Shown here: positions 11,524-21,678 of the stretch, in pieces
Numbering within the stretch: the first letter of the stretch is position 1
How the letters are laid out: every line of letters starts with the position of its first letter
NCBI GenBank assembly: GCA_900635465.1
Contig: LR134135.1
Span: 372,001 to 436,000, forward strand
DNA: 64,000 nt
Direction of reading: 5' to 3'
From: Lelliottia amnigena
Lineage (GTDB): Bacteria; Pseudomonadota; Gammaproteobacteria; Enterobacterales; Enterobacteriaceae
Notes under the pieces: model-generated
The model's input: the letters and a program-made list of their open reading frames with translations, nothing else
Databases searched by the model: none
What the model was told of the DNA's origin: nothing
Translations under genes and position numbers: made by a program

Positions 11524-11877
11524 ATGCGCGTAACAGTCTGTGCAGGGATCGTAGGGGCAGCAATGCTGCTGGCGGGTTGTAGCTCCAGTAACGAGCTATC
11601 CGCAGGTGGTCAGGGCGTTCGCTTTGTGGAAGATAAGCCGGGCAGCGAATGTCAGCTAGTAGGCTCGGCGACCGGTGAACAAAGTAACTGGATGTCAGGC
11701 CAACACGGTGACGAGGGCGGTTCAATGCGCGGAGCGGCGAACGCGCTACGCAATCAGGCAGCAGCGATGGGTGGGAACGTGATTTATGGCGTCAGCAGCC
11801 CAACCCAGGGCGTGCTGTCGAGCTTTGTCCCGACCGCCAGCACAATGAACGGTCAGGTTTATAAGTGCCCGAATTGA
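11524..11877 (+). CDS. yjeI: Lipoprotein YjeI (DUF4156)
   Basis: A 117-residue lipoprotein, the same length as E. coli YjeI. A signal peptide ends in the lipobox LLAG-C with the lipidated cysteine at 19. The rest is a small soluble domain (ECQLVGSATG...SMRGAANALRNQAA...MGGNVIYGVSS) of the DUF4156 family; its function is unknown. The ATG at 11524 is used because the signal peptide starts there and GAGG lies just upstream; longer in-frame extensions run through the groL terminator. Confidence 0.92.
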   Translation: MRVTVCAGIVGAAMLLAGCSSSNELSAGGQGVRFVEDKPGSECQLVGSATGEQSNWMSGQHGDEGGSMRGAANALRNQAAAMGGNVIYGVSSPTQGVLSSFVPTASTMNGQVYKCPN

Positions 11878-11899
11878 TCGCTGCGCCTTGATACTTTAA

Positions 11900-11987
11900 C
11901 CCTCTCCCACGGGAGAGGGGATTGATCGGCGCAAACACATTCTGTCGAATAGGTACAGGACTCGTCACCCTCTTCCAGCGGAAGAGG
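11900..11987. repeat. Pair of REP-like palindromes after yjeI
   Basis: CCCTCTCCC-AC-GGGAGAGGG at 11900-11919 and a second, degenerate copy CCTCTTCC-AGC-GGAAGAGG at 11969-11987 followed by ACTGGGG. They belong to the palindrome family seen at 21723, 45275 and 46120. They separate yjeI from the convergent epmB and may act as weak terminators. Confidence 0.65.
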
Positions 11988-11996
11988 ACTGGGGAA

Positions 11997-13025
11997 TTAA
12001 TTCTGCCGCAGCTGTAAATCTAGCGGCGTTTTACTTGGCTCACCGCCGATTTCTCTCGCCAGTTTCGGCACCATATAGCCGGAAACAAGCGTCAACAGCT
12101 CCCGCATGATCTGCCGGGCTTCTTCATCGCTCACCATGAAATGCGCCGCACCCTGAACCCTGTCCAGAACGTGCAGGTAATAGGGCATTACCGACGCATC
12201 AAACAGCGCGTTGCTCAGGTCAGCAAGCGTCTGAGCATTATCATTCACGCCGCGCAGCAGCACGCTTTGATTCAACAGCGTCACGCCCACGTTACGCAGA
12301 CGCGTCATCGCAGAGCGGAACGCCTCATCGATTTCATTCGCGTGGTTAATATGATTGACCAACAGGATTTGTAAAGGGGACGCTGCAAACCGGGAAACCA
12401 GACCGTCAGTAATGCGCGCTGGGATGACAATCGGCAAACGGCTGTGAATACGCAAACGCTTAATATGCGGTATCGCTTCCAGCTGCGTGAGCAGCCAGTC
12501 AAGTTCGTGATCCTTCGCCATGAGCGGATCGCCGCCGGAAAAAATAATCTCATCCAGCTCGGGATGGGCCGCAATATAGTCCAGCGCCACCTGCCAGTTG
12601 CGCTTATTGCCTGGATTTTCGGCGTATGGGAAGTGACGGCGGAAGCAATAACGACAATTTACCGCGCAGCCTCCTTTCACCAGCAGCAGTGCGCGGTTAC
12701 GGTATTTGTGCAGTAAACCGGGCACGACGTTGTTCTGCTCTTCTAACGGATCGGTGCTAAAACCGGGTGCGGTAACAAACTCATCTTGCGATGTAAGCAC
12801 CTGTTTTAGCAGTGGATCGTTAGGATTGCCTTTCTCCATGCGTGCGACAAATGCCCGTGGCACACGCAGCGCAAAAAGACGCTTTGCCTCACGGCCAGCC
12901 AGCATATTTTCATCAGAGTCTATATTCAACAGACGCAGCAGTTCATCGGGACTGGTGATGACATCGGCAAGTTGCGATAACCAATCTTCTCTGTACGGGG
13001 TATTTAGGGTTACAATATGCGCCAT
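11997..13025 (-). CDS. epmB: EF-P lysine 2,3-aminomutase EpmB
   Basis: A 342-residue radical-SAM enzyme of the lysine 2,3-aminomutase family. It converts (S)-alpha-lysine to (R)-beta-lysine, which EpmA then attaches to Lys34 of EF-P. The radical-SAM cluster motif CAVNCRYC (Cys120, Cys124, Cys127) is present in GGCAVNCRYCFRRHFP. Length equals E. coli EpmB. It is divergent from efp with a 41-bp gap, the usual arrangement. The gene is intact although the adjacent efp is frameshifted here. Confidence 0.96.
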   Translation of the reverse strand: MAHIVTLNTPYREDWLSQLADVITSPDELLRLLNIDSDENMLAGREAKRLFALRVPRAFVARMEKGNPNDPLLKQVLTSQDEFVTAPGFSTDPLEEQNNVVPGLLHKYRNRALLLVKGGCAVNCRYCFRRHFPYAENPGNKRNWQVALDYIAAHPELDEIIFSGGDPLMAKDHELDWLLTQLEAIPHIKRLRIHSRLPIVIPARITDGLVSRFAASPLQILLVNHINHANEIDEAFRSAMTRLRNVGVTLLNQSVLLRGVNDNAQTLADLSNALFDASVMPYYLHVLDRVQGAAHFMVSDEEARQIMRELLTLVSGYMVPKLAREIGGEPSKTPLDLQLRQN

Positions 13026-13066
13026 TTTGTGGCTTAGCTACCAGTTAACAATTTTCAGAGGGCCTT

Positions 13067-13632
13067 ATGGCGACTTACTATAGCAACGATTTTCGTGCTG
13101 GTCTTAAAATCATGATGGATGGCGAACCGTATGCGGTTGAAGCGAGCGAATTCGTTAAACCAGGTAAAGGCCAGGCATTCGCGCGCGTTAAGCTGCGCCG
13201 CCTGCTGACCGGTACCCGCGTTGAGAAAACCTTCAAATCTACTGACTCTGCCGAAGGCGCAGACGTAGTCGATATGAACCTGACTTACCTGTACAACGAC
13301 GGTGAGTTCTATCACTTCATGAACAACACGACTTTCGAACAGCTGTCTGCTGATGAGAAAGCGTGGGTGAGAATGCGAAATGGTTGTTGGATCAGGCAGA
13401 GTGCATCGTGACTCTGTGGAACGGTCAGCCAATCTCTGTAACGCCACCAAACTTTGTAGAACTGGAAATCATCGAAACCGATCCAGGCCTGAAGGGTGAC
13501 ACTGCTGGTACTGGCGGTAAGCCAGCCAAACTGTCTACCGGTGCAGTGGTTAAAGTACCGCTGTTCGTACAGACTGGCGAAGTCATCAAAGTCGATACCC
13601 GCTCTGGCGAATACGTATCTCGCGTGAAGTAA
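13067..13632 (+). pseudogene. efp: Elongation factor P, interrupted by a one-base frameshift
   Basis: EF-P frees ribosomes stalled at polyproline. Codons 1-99 ([16 protein letters not shown]... to ...EQLSADEKA) match E. coli EF-P, including the modified Lys34 in VKPGKGQAF. After the GCG at 13361-13363 one base is missing; the frame then runs into unrelated residues and stops at 13411. The correct continuation ([20 protein letters not shown]... to SGEYVSRVK) is intact in the frame through 13363. Adding one base gives exactly 188 residues, the E. coli length. As read, the product would keep domain I and part of II and lose domain III. EpmA and EpmB are intact in this window, which argues for a sequencing error rather than true loss. 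Confidence 0.9.
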
Positions 13633-13648
13633 TTCATGTAAAAGACTT

Positions 13649-13673
13649 AAGGCGCAGCGCTCGCTGCGCCTGT
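13649..13673 (+). terminator. efp: Hairpin after efp
   Basis: AGGCGCAGCG-CT-CGCTGCGCCT forms a strong 10-bp stem 17 bp after the efp stop. The T tract is poor (GTAATATT), so termination strength is uncertain. Confidence 0.65.
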
Positions 13674-13688
13674 AATATTCAGGCAGGG

Positions 13689-13823
13689 ATGATGAAACGT
13701 ACGATTAAAATTCTGCTGATGCTAACCCTTTCCAGCGCCATCCTGTCTGGCTGCAATACCGCACGTGGTGTAGGCGAAGACATTAAATCCCTCGGCCATG
13801 CCATTTCTCACGCCGCCAGCTAA
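13689..13823 (+). CDS. ecnA: Entericidin A (antidote lipoprotein)
   Basis: A 44-residue lipoprotein: a signal peptide, lipobox LSG-C (Cys22), then a short amphipathic tail NTARGVGEDIKSLGHAIS. It matches entericidin A of E. coli (41 residues). In the published model EcnA antagonises the bacteriolytic entericidin B and both are made in stationary phase. AGGGATG lies at the start, with two adjacent ATG codons (13689 and 13692). The gene is followed 106 bp downstream by ecnB. Confidence 0.9.
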   Translation: MMKRTIKILLMLTLSSAILSGCNTARGVGEDIKSLGHAISHAAS

Positions 13824-13929
13824 AACGTCTAATTTTCCTAAAAATCGGCCCTTTTCCGTCGAACGGATGGATTTTGTCTATCCTTAAGTAGCTATACACA
13901 AATAACATTGGCTATAAAAGGAAGATATT

Positions 13930-14076
13930 ATGGTTAAGAAAACAATTGCAGCGATCTTTTCTGTTCTGGTGCTTTCCTCGGTTCTGACCGCCTGTAACAC
14001 CACGCGTGGTGTAGGTGAGGATATTTCGGACGGCGGTAGCGCAATTTCTGGCGCAGCGACGAAAGCGCAGAACTAA
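13930..14076 (+). CDS. ecnB: Entericidin B (toxin lipoprotein)
   Basis: A 48-residue lipoprotein almost identical to E. coli EcnB: a signal peptide with lipobox LTA-C (Cys22), then [20 protein letters not shown]. It is related to ecnA by an ancient duplication. AAGGAAG lies just upstream of the ATG. In E. coli ecnB has its own stationary-phase (RpoS) promoter; the AT-rich stretch at about 13879-13910 is the likely place here but I cannot define it. A NarL-like regulator gene converges from the other side. Confidence 0.92.
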   Translation: MVKKTIAAIFSVLVLSSVLTACNTTRGVGEDISDGGSAISGAATKAQN

Positions 14077-14123
14077 GCAGTGTGATATCCGGACGGTACG
14101 GGATACGAACGATCGCCGTACCG

Positions 14124-14723
14124 TCAGCTTTGTACGTCCTGAAGTGACAAAAACGGTGAAAAACGGGTATCCATATGTAGCTTCACGCGGATATTTCGTT
14201 TGTAGGTATACACCGTTTTACTGTTAATGCTGAGCTGCCCGGCTATCTTCTGATTGCTGGCGCCTTCCATCCAGAGCGTTAAGACTTTCTCTTCCTGTCT
14301 TGTCAGAAGGGGTTGCGTGACGCTCGGCGACGCACATTGAGCACGAGTGCTTAATGCTTCGTTAATGACTTTCGCCAGCAATTCCAGTCGAGCACTTTTG
14401 CAGAGAGTGGCCCACAGCGGGTATTGCTTAATATACCCTGACATATCTGTCTGTTCGCTGGATTGCAGTAATATAAACGGCAGCCTCTCGCTCGCGTTAA
14501 GCAGCGAAGATAATTGCTGCGCATCATTCATATCCTGCATAAAACTATTTAAATCAGCGATGACCAGCGTCGGTTTCCAGTGGAGAATATGTTCTCTTGC
14601 CAGGAAAAGGTTATTCACACCCGTTATCGTAAAATCGCCGGTGAACAAACCTGAATGATTGAGCCATGCTTCAAGCCCTGAACGGGTGAAGTGACAACGG
14701 TCAATCAAAAGAATTTTAAACAT
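14124..14723 (-). CDS. ecnR: LuxR/NarL-type regulator, probably EcnR
   Basis: A 199-residue protein with a receiver-like N-terminal half and a LuxR-type helix-turn-helix at about residues 135-190 (LLTRQEEKVLTLWMEGASNQKIAGQLSINSKTVYTYKRNIRVKL). The receiver resembles FimZ/RcsB types (MFKILLIDRCHFTRSGLEAWL, VIADLNSF) with an Asp at about position 57, but the acidic pocket and other receiver residues look reduced, so phosphorylation is doubtful. It sits between ecnB and sugE, where Citrobacter and Salmonella carry a NarL-like gene called ecnR; E. coli K-12 lacks it. The name rests on position and family. What it controls is not shown. Confidence 0.7.
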   Translation of the reverse strand: MFKILLIDRCHFTRSGLEAWLNHSGLFTGDFTITGVNNLFLAREHILHWKPTLVIADLNSFMQDMNDAQQLSSLLNASERLPFILLQSSEQTDMSGYIKQYPLWATLCKSARLELLAKVINEALSTRAQCASPSVTQPLLTRQEEKVLTLWMEGASNQKIAGQLSINSKTVYTYKRNIRVKLHMDTRFSPFLSLQDVQS

Positions 14724-14911
14724 GTCGTTTTCGCATCAGGCAAAGGGATAAGCTGACTGTCATCAGAAAGGCCCCTATCTTAAACAAGTCCGATGAGTGA
14801 TAAAGGAGCGAACTCCGTTACATACCGCGGCTATTTCCGGCTATTACCTGTCTTTTAGAAATGGATTGAAATAAATTCGCTTTCTGCGGAAAATACACAC
14901 TCTGCTTATGC

Positions 14912-14956
14912 CTTGCGGGACGACCTGCAAGCGCTTCGAACATCGGGGACGGCCCC
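14912..14956 (+). ncRNA. Guanidine-II riboswitch (mini-ykkC)
   Basis: Two small hairpins with the diagnostic ACGR loops: CTTGCGGG-ACGA-CCTGCAAG (14912-14931, 8-bp stem) and GGGG-ACGG-CCCC (14945-14956). They are separated by 13 nt and end 29 nt before the sugE start, just upstream of its Shine-Dalgarno. This is the mini-ykkC architecture, which binds guanidinium in both loops and raises translation of the exporter gene downstream. Confidence 0.9.
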
Positions 14957-14985
14957 ATACTGTTATTTAAGTTAAGGAGCCTGAT

Positions 14986-15303
14986 ATGTCCTGGATTATT
15001 CTTTTGATTGCCGGTTTGCTTGAAGTGGTGTGGGCGATTGGCCTGAAATACACCCACGGTTTTACCCGTTTAACGCCGAGCATCATTACGGTGACGGCGA
15101 TGATTGTCAGCATTGCGCTGCTCTCGTGGGCGATGCGAACGCTGCCCGTAGGGACCGCTTATGCTGTCTGGACAGGGATCGGTGCGGTCGGTGCGGCGAT
15201 CACCGGCATTCTGCTGCTGGGTGAGTCCGCGAGCCCGGCGCGTATCGCCAGCCTCGCGTTAATCGTTGCAGGGATCATCGGGTTAAAAATCAGCACGCAC
15301 TAA
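14986..15303 (+). CDS. sugE: Guanidinium exporter SugE (Gdx)
   Basis: A 105-residue small multidrug resistance protein with four membrane helices, almost identical to E. coli SugE. The first helix carries the key glutamate ([16 protein letters not shown], Glu13), and [20 protein letters not shown] sequence is in the third helix. Members with this sequence are guanidinium/proton antiporters (Gdx). The guanidine-II riboswitch immediately upstream supports that role strongly. GTTAAGGAG precedes the ATG. The stop overlaps the stop of the convergent blc. Confidence 0.96.
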   Translation: MSWIILLIAGLLEVVWAIGLKYTHGFTRLTPSIITVTAMIVSIALLSWAMRTLPVGTAYAVWTGIGAVGAAITGILLLGESASPARIASLALIVAGIIGLKISTH

Positions 15304-15830
15304 TGCGGCTGTTCAATCCACATTAATTTCGATGCATCAAACCCTTGCCGGGTCGCGACATCAAGCATCTGCTGTTTCATTTCGTCTGAAATGGTCGGGG
15401 TGCGAGAGAGTATCCACAAATAGTCGCGATCTGGCCCGCATACCAGCGCATGGCGATATTCTTTGTCCAGCGCGATGACGTTATAGCCACCATAGAATGG
15501 CCCGAAGAAGGACACTTTCAGGGCCGCTCTGCTTGGGTCGCCGGTAAAGTAGGCCTGGCCAACCACCTGCTGCCACATTCCGCGTTCAGGGTTATATCCT
15601 CGGTTCACCACCTGAATTCCGCCATCATCCATGGAACTGTAGGTTGCCGTCACGCGCTGTAATCCGCGCTCAAAACGGTGGTCAAACCGGGCGATTTCAT
15701 ACCATTTGCCAAGATAACGTTGCGAATCGAAAGGGGTGACAACGGTGACGCCCGGAGGTGGCGTCGGGGAGCTACAGGCAACAACGAGAAACGCGGCTGT
15801 CACCGCGGCGATAACAGGCAAAATACGCAT
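15300..15830 (-). CDS. blc: Outer-membrane lipocalin Blc
   Basis: A 176-residue lipoprotein of the bacterial lipocalin family (E. coli 177), anchored in the outer membrane and thought to bind lysophospholipids under membrane stress. Visible are a signal peptide with lipobox ending at Cys19, the lipocalin GxW motif ([19 protein letters not shown]) and a conserved C-terminal [11 protein letters not shown]. The start at 15830 is chosen because AAGGA lies 7 bp upstream; a second ATG two codons earlier is too close to the ribosome site. It follows ampC on the same strand, as in E. coli. Confidence 0.95.
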   Translation of the reverse strand: MRILPVIAAVTAAFLVVACSSPTPPPGVTVVTPFDSQRYLGKWYEIARFDHRFERGLQRVTATYSSMDDGGIQVVNRGYNPERGMWQQVVGQAYFTGDPSRAALKVSFFGPFYGGYNVIALDKEYRHALVCGPDRDYLWILSRTPTISDEMKQQMLDVATRQGFDASKLMWIEQPH

Positions 15831-15895
15831 AGCCATTTCCTTGCTGTTTTTTTTGATAAGTGTAGATGACAGCAAGGAAAATGGGGGTAAATCGG

Positions 15896-17098
<1,203 letters not shown>

Positions 17099-17458
17099 TC
17101 AGATAGTGACGATAGCCACCAAAGTTACCACGGTCAGGATCGTCGCCAGACCGTAAAATACCCATTTACCGTTGGGTACGTGGATTTTTAAATCATGCAT
17201 GGCGTGATGAATACGGTGCAGTCCCAGCCACAGCGGCAGAACAATCATCAGGAAGATAAACACGCGACCAATAAAACTGCTCGCGAATGCCAGTACACGC
17301 TCGTATCCCAGTGCCTCGCCAGGGAACAGCCCCAGCGGCAGCAAAATGGCAACCAGCAGAATAATGACCGGGGCGACGATGGCGCTCCACATTCCGCCTG
17401 CGCCAAACAGACCCCAGAATACCGGCTCGTCAGAGCGCTTTGGATTTGGATTAATCAC
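17099..17458 (-). CDS. frdD: Fumarate reductase membrane anchor FrdD
   Basis: A 119-residue inner-membrane subunit with three helices that, with FrdC, anchors FrdAB and binds menaquinol. Length equals E. coli FrdD, and the N-terminal [24 protein letters not shown] and HRIHHAMHD segments are as in E. coli. Last gene of the frdABCD operon, 10 bp after frdC. Confidence 0.97.
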   Translation of the reverse strand: MINPNPKRSDEPVFWGLFGAGGMWSAIVAPVIILLVAILLPLGLFPGEALGYERVLAFASSFIGRVFIFLMIVLPLWLGLHRIHHAMHDLKIHVPNGKWVFYGLATILTVVTLVAIVTI

Positions 17459-17468
17459 TCAGGCCTCC

Positions 17469-17864
17469 TTACCAGAACAGTGCGACAAACAGAACGACCG
17501 CAGTCACGACTGCCGTCACCGCCCAAAGCCCTTTAATGACCGGCTCGGGTCCCATTTTTTCGCCTTTAACAATGATATTCGCGGCTTTTGGTGCCAGCTC
17601 AAACCAGGTTTTGGTATGCAGCAGCGCGGCCGCCAGTACGATCAGGTTCAGGATCACCACCACCGGATTTTGCAGGAAACCCACAAAACCCGCCCAGGTT
17701 TCCGGACCGTGTTTAAGGGCGAATACCCCATACATCAGCTCAAGGCTGAACCAGACCGCCGGAACCGCAGTGCCTTCGCGCAGCATATAGAAGCGATAAA
17801 ACGGCAGTTTTTTCCACCAGGTGGACGGCATTGGCCGCACGTAGGCTTTGCGTTTAGTCGTCAT
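17469..17864 (-). CDS. frdC: Fumarate reductase membrane anchor FrdC
   Basis: A 131-residue three-helix inner-membrane subunit holding part of the menaquinol site; it contains the conserved [29 protein letters not shown] N-terminus and the [12 protein letters not shown] loop. Two ATG codons are adjacent (17867 and 17864); the second gives the E. coli length and a better distance from AAGGAG. It starts 10 bp after frdB. Confidence 0.96.
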   Translation of the reverse strand: MTTKRKAYVRPMPSTWWKKLPFYRFYMLREGTAVPAVWFSLELMYGVFALKHGPETWAGFVGFLQNPVVVILNLIVLAAALLHTKTWFELAPKAANIIVKGEKMGPEPVIKGLWAVTAVVTAVVLFVALFW

Positions 17865-17874
17865 CATGCACTCC

Positions 17875-18609
17875 TTAGCGTGGTTTCAGGGTGGCGATAA
17901 GAAAGTCTTTCGAGCTTTCCACTTTACCCTGCTGAATGGCGGCGGCCGGATCGACATGTTTCGGGCACACTTCGGAGCAGTAGCCCACGAAAGTACAGCT
18001 CCACACGCCGTTCTGACTGTTCAACTGCGCCATACGTTCTTTCTTACCGTGGTCGCGGCTGTCTTCGTTGTAACGATGCGCCAGCGTAATCGCAGCCGGA
18101 CCGATAAACTCCGGATTCAGGCCGAACTGTGGGCAGGCCGCGTAGCACAGACCACAGTTGATACAGCCGGAAAACTGATGGTATTTCGCCATCTGCGCAG
18201 GCGTCTGAGTGTTTGGACCCTGATCCGGCGTACGCGGGTTACCGATAATGTACGGCTTAATCGCTTCCAGACTTTCGATAAAGTGGGTCATATCGACCAC
18301 CAGATCGCGCTCGATCGGGAAGTTGCCCAGCGCTTCGACCTTCATGCCTTTGGTGTATTCACGCAGGAACGTTTTACACGCCAGCTTCGGCACTTTGTTG
18401 ACCATCATGCCGCAGGAACCGCAGATTGCCATACGGCAAGACCAGCGATAGCTCAGGTCCGGAGCCAGGTTATCTTTGATGTACCCAAGCGCATCCAGCA
18501 GGGACGTTTGCTCGTCATAAGGTACGTCATAGAACGCGCTGTGCGGTGCGGCGTCGACTTCCGGGTTGTAGCGCACCACTTCGATTTTCAGCGTTTGCAT
18601 CTCAGCCAT
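17875..18609 (-). CDS. frdB: Fumarate reductase iron-sulfur subunit FrdB
   Basis: A 244-residue electron-transfer subunit linking the quinol site to FrdA. The [2Fe-2S] ligands are in [10 protein letters not shown] and LACKT (Cys58, 63, 66, 78). The [4Fe-4S] and [3Fe-4S] ligands are in [13 protein letters not shown] (Cys149, 152, 155, 159) and further C-terminal in [12 protein letters not shown]. The start at 18609 matches E. coli (MAEM) and overlaps the frdA stop by 8 bp. An upstream in-frame extension would lie wholly inside frdA. Confidence 0.97.
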   Translation of the reverse strand: MAEMQTLKIEVVRYNPEVDAAPHSAFYDVPYDEQTSLLDALGYIKDNLAPDLSYRWSCRMAICGSCGMMVNKVPKLACKTFLREYTKGMKVEALGNFPIERDLVVDMTHFIESLEAIKPYIIGNPRTPDQGPNTQTPAQMAKYHQFSGCINCGLCYAACPQFGLNPEFIGPAAITLAHRYNEDSRDHGKKERMAQLNSQNGVWSCTFVGYCSEVCPKHVDPAAAIQQGKVESSKDFLIATLKPR

Positions 18610-20392
18610 TTGCCGTCTCCTTTTTGTCGGCTGCTTCCGCTTCTCCACCGTAAACACGTTTTGCTGGCGGCAGCGTGGTGATCTTCACATCGCTGTAGCT
18701 CAGGCGAGTTGTGCCGTCAGCGTCGCGATAAGCGAGGGTATGCTTGAGGAAATTGACGTCATCACGTTCGGTGCAGCCTTCGTCAAGACGTTGATGCGCG
18801 CCGCGCGACTCTTTACGAGCCAGCGCAGAGTGCGCCATACATTCGGCGACGTTCAGGCCGTGGCCCAGCTCGAGGGTGTAGAGCAGATCGGTATTGAACA
18901 CGCTGGAGGTATCGGTAATACGCACGCGCTTGAAGCGCTCCTGCAGCTCTGCCAGCTTATCAACGGTTTTCTGCATCAGCTCTGGCGTACGGTAGATACC
19001 GCAGCCTTCTTCCATGGACAGGCCCATTTCATCGCGGATCTTCGACCAGTTCTCGTTACCTTCCTGATTGACCAGCGCTTTCAGGCGCTTCTCGACATCA
19101 GCCACCTGTGCGTCCAGCGCGGCGCTATTGGCCTCACCGGTTGTTGCCGCACGTTCCATCGCTTTTTCACCGGCCATGCGGCCAAAGACGACCAGCTCTG
19201 CCAGAGAGTTAGATCCGAGTCGGTTCGCGCCGTGCAGGCCGACAGAAGAACATTCGCCGACGGCAAACAGCCCTTTAATGTGGGTTTCGCACTCCTGATT
19301 GGTTTCGATACCGCCCATGGTGTAGTGCGCGGTTGGACGAACAGGAATCGGCTCTTTTACCGGATCGACGCCGACGTAGGCTTTTGCCAGTTCACAAATG
19401 AACGGCAGACGCTCCAGCAATTTCTTCTCGCCAAGATGACGCAGGTCGAGGTAAACCACATCGCCGCGCGGCGTCGAAATGGTGTTGCCTTTGCGCCACT
19501 CGTGCCAGAACGCCTGGGACACTTTGTCGCGTGGGCCGAGTTCCATATATTTGTTTTTCGGCTCGCCAAGCGGGGTTTCGGGGCCCATGCCGTAATCCTG
19601 CAGATAGCGATAGCCATCTTTATTGACCAGAATCCCGCCTTCACCGCGGCAGCCTTCCGTCATCAGAATGCCGGAACCCGGCAAACCGGTTGGGTGATAC
19701 TGCACAAATTCCATATCGCGTAGCGGAACGCCGTGACGTAACGCCATGCCCATTCCGTCGCCCGTCACAATCCCGCCGTTGGTGTTGTAACGGTAAACAC
19801 GACCCGCACCGCCGGTTGCCATCACCACGGCGTTCGCGCGGATTTGCATCAAGGTGCCTTCCATCATGTTCATCGCCACCAGACCGCGCGCATGACCGTC
19901 ATCGACCAGAATATCCAGGACGAAGTGTTCATCGAAGCGTTGAATTTGTGGGAACTGGAGGGATGTCTGGAACAGGGTATGCAGCATGTGGAAGCCGGTT
20001 TTGTCGGCGGCAAACCACGTTCGTTCGATTTTCATGCCGCCGAAACGGCGAACGTTGACGCTGCCATCTTCACGGCGGCTCCACGGGCATCCCCACTGTT
20101 CCAGTTGCGTCATTTCGGTGGGACAATGATGAACGAAGTAGTCAACGACATCCTGTTCGCACAGCCAGTCGCCACCGGCCACCGTGTCGTGGAAATGGTA
20201 TTCGAAGCTGTCATGATCCTGCGCAACGGCGGCGGATCCTCCTTCTGCAGCAACCGTGTGGCTGCGCATCGGATAGACTTTTGAAACCAGCGCAATTTTA
20301 GCATTCGGATTAGCCTGCGCTGCGGCAATAGCGGCGCGTAATCCCGCACCGCCAGCGCCTATAACGACCAGATCGGCTTGAAAAGTGTGCAC
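18602..20392 (-). CDS. frdA: Fumarate reductase flavoprotein subunit FrdA
   Basis: A 596-residue catalytic subunit that reduces fumarate to succinate during anaerobic respiration (E. coli 602). The N-terminal dinucleotide fold ([18 protein letters not shown]) binds FAD, and His45 in [10 protein letters not shown] is the covalent flavin attachment residue of the family. The capping domain and the [19 protein letters not shown] segment are intact. First gene of frdABCD; its 308-bp upstream gap with epmA contains an FNR-like half site. Confidence 0.97.
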   Translation of the reverse strand: MHTFQADLVVIGAGGAGLRAAIAAAQANPNAKIALVSKVYPMRSHTVAAEGGSAAVAQDHDSFEYHFHDTVAGGDWLCEQDVVDYFVHHCPTEMTQLEQWGCPWSRREDGSVNVRRFGGMKIERTWFAADKTGFHMLHTLFQTSLQFPQIQRFDEHFVLDILVDDGHARGLVAMNMMEGTLMQIRANAVVMATGGAGRVYRYNTNGGIVTGDGMGMALRHGVPLRDMEFVQYHPTGLPGSGILMTEGCRGEGGILVNKDGYRYLQDYGMGPETPLGEPKNKYMELGPRDKVSQAFWHEWRKGNTISTPRGDVVYLDLRHLGEKKLLERLPFICELAKAYVGVDPVKEPIPVRPTAHYTMGGIETNQECETHIKGLFAVGECSSVGLHGANRLGSNSLAELVVFGRMAGEKAMERAATTGEANSAALDAQVADVEKRLKALVNQEGNENWSKIRDEMGLSMEEGCGIYRTPELMQKTVDKLAELQERFKRVRITDTSSVFNTDLLYTLELGHGLNVAECMAHSALARKESRGAHQRLDEGCTERDDVNFLKHTLAYRDADGTTRLSYSDVKITTLPPAKRVYGGEAEAADKKETANG

Positions 20393-20700
20393 GACATTCC
20401 TCCAGATTTTTGTTATTCCGCAACGCGAATGCCTTAACGGTGTTCACCTGCCCGAGGGCGATTGCGAAAGAGATTCCACTGCTCCTTTATGGGTAAAACA
20501 GTATAACCGTATGGATGTCGGGGAAATTTGACGTGTTCGATTTTTTTGCTGTTCTGTACGCGGATTTATCATCTTGATTGATGAAATGCGTCACGAAATC
20601 ACGCGGTCGGCTGAATCGAGAGAATTTAGTGTGCAAAATTTGTCACTCCCGACGCTTACGAGTAGACTTCGTGCCCTTGTCTGAAATCGGAGAAAGTCTC
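20393..20700. promoter_or_regulatory. frdA-epmA divergent region with FNR-like site
   Basis: A 308-bp gap without a gene. At 20528-20541 is TTGAC-GTGT-TCGAT, which resembles the E. coli frdA FNR site (consensus TTGAT-N4-ATCAA) well in one half and poorly in the other. It lies about 140 bp upstream of frdA. A CTTGATTGATG stretch at about 20574 is another possible half site. I cannot place the epmA promoter. Confidence 0.4.
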
Positions 20701-21678
20701 ATGAGCGAAACGGCCACCTGGCAGCCGAGCGCATCCATCCCAAACCTGTTAAAACGCGCGGCAATTATGACGGAAATCCGTCGTTTCTTTGCTGACCGTG
20801 GCGTACTGGAGGTGGAAACGCCGTGCATGAGCCAGGCGACGGTAACCGATATTCATCTGGTGCCGTTTGAAACCCGTTTCGTGGGGCCTGGCCACTCGCA
20901 GGGGATGAACCTCTACATGATGACCAGCCCGGAATATCACATGAAACGCCTGCTGGCGGCGGGCTGTGGGCCGGTTTATCAGCTGTGTCGCAGCTTCCGT
21001 AATGAAGAGATGGGGCGTCACCACAATCCGGAATTTACCATGCTGGAGTGGTATCGCCCGCATTACGACATGTATCGTCTGATGAACGAAGTGGACGACT
21101 TGCTGCAACAGGTGCTGGATTGCGCTGGAGCAGAAACTCTGTCGTATCAGCAGGTCTTCCAGCGTCATCTGGAAATCGATCCGCTGTCGGCAGATAAAAC
21201 GCAGCTGCGCGAAGCGGCAGCAAAGCTGGATCTCAGCAACGTCGCGGACACGGAAGAAGATCGCGATACCTTATTGCAGCTGCTGTTTGCTTTTGGCGTT
21301 GAACCGCACATTGGCAAAGATCGCCCGACTTTTGTTTATCACTTCCCGGCAAGCCAGGCGTCGCTGGCGCAGATCAGCACCGAAGATCACCGCGTCGCCG
21401 AGCGTTTTGAGGTGTATTACAAAGGTATTGAGCTGGCGAATGGTTTCCATGAACTGACGGATGCCCGAGAGCAGCAGCAGCGTTTTGATCAGGATAACCG
21501 CAAGCGCGCCGCACGCGGATTGCCGCAGCAGCCTATTGATACGAATTTACTGGAAGCGTTGAAAGCCGGGCTTCCGGATTGCTCCGGCGTGGCTCTGGGC
21601 GTCGATCGTCTGGTGATGCTGGCGCTGGGGGCTGAGCAACTGGCGGACGTGATCGCCTTTACGGTCGATCGGGCCTAG
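20701..21678 (+). CDS. epmA: EF-P beta-lysylation enzyme EpmA (PoxA/GenX)
   Basis: A 325-residue paralogue of the lysyl-tRNA synthetase catalytic domain without the anticodon-binding domain. It activates (R)-beta-lysine and attaches it to Lys34 of EF-P. Class II synthetase motifs are visible: [20 protein letters not shown] (motif 1), FRNEE...[12 protein letters not shown] (motif 2) and [12 protein letters not shown] (motif 3). Length equals E. coli EpmA. The ATG at 20701 follows GGAGAAAG; an in-frame extension to 20578 is not conserved. It is followed by a four-copy terminator/REP array. Confidence 0.96.
   Translation: MSETATWQPSASIPNLLKRAAIMTEIRRFFADRGVLEVETPCMSQATVTDIHLVPFETRFVGPGHSQGMNLYMMTSPEYHMKRLLAAGCGPVYQLCRSFRNEEMGRHHNPEFTMLEWYRPHYDMYRLMNEVDDLLQQVLDCAGAETLSYQQVFQRHLEIDPLSADKTQLREAAAKLDLSNVADTEEDRDTLLQLLFAFGVEPHIGKDRPTFVYHFPASQASLAQISTEDHRVAERFEVYYKGIELANGFHELTDAREQQQRFDQDNRKRAARGLPQQPIDTNLLEALKAGLPDCSGVALGVDRLVMLALGAEQLADVIAFTVDRA

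Noticed and set aside
14818..15057. Open frame on the minus strand over the riboswitch
   Set aside because: It reads through the riboswitch hairpins and sugE in reverse and has no family match.
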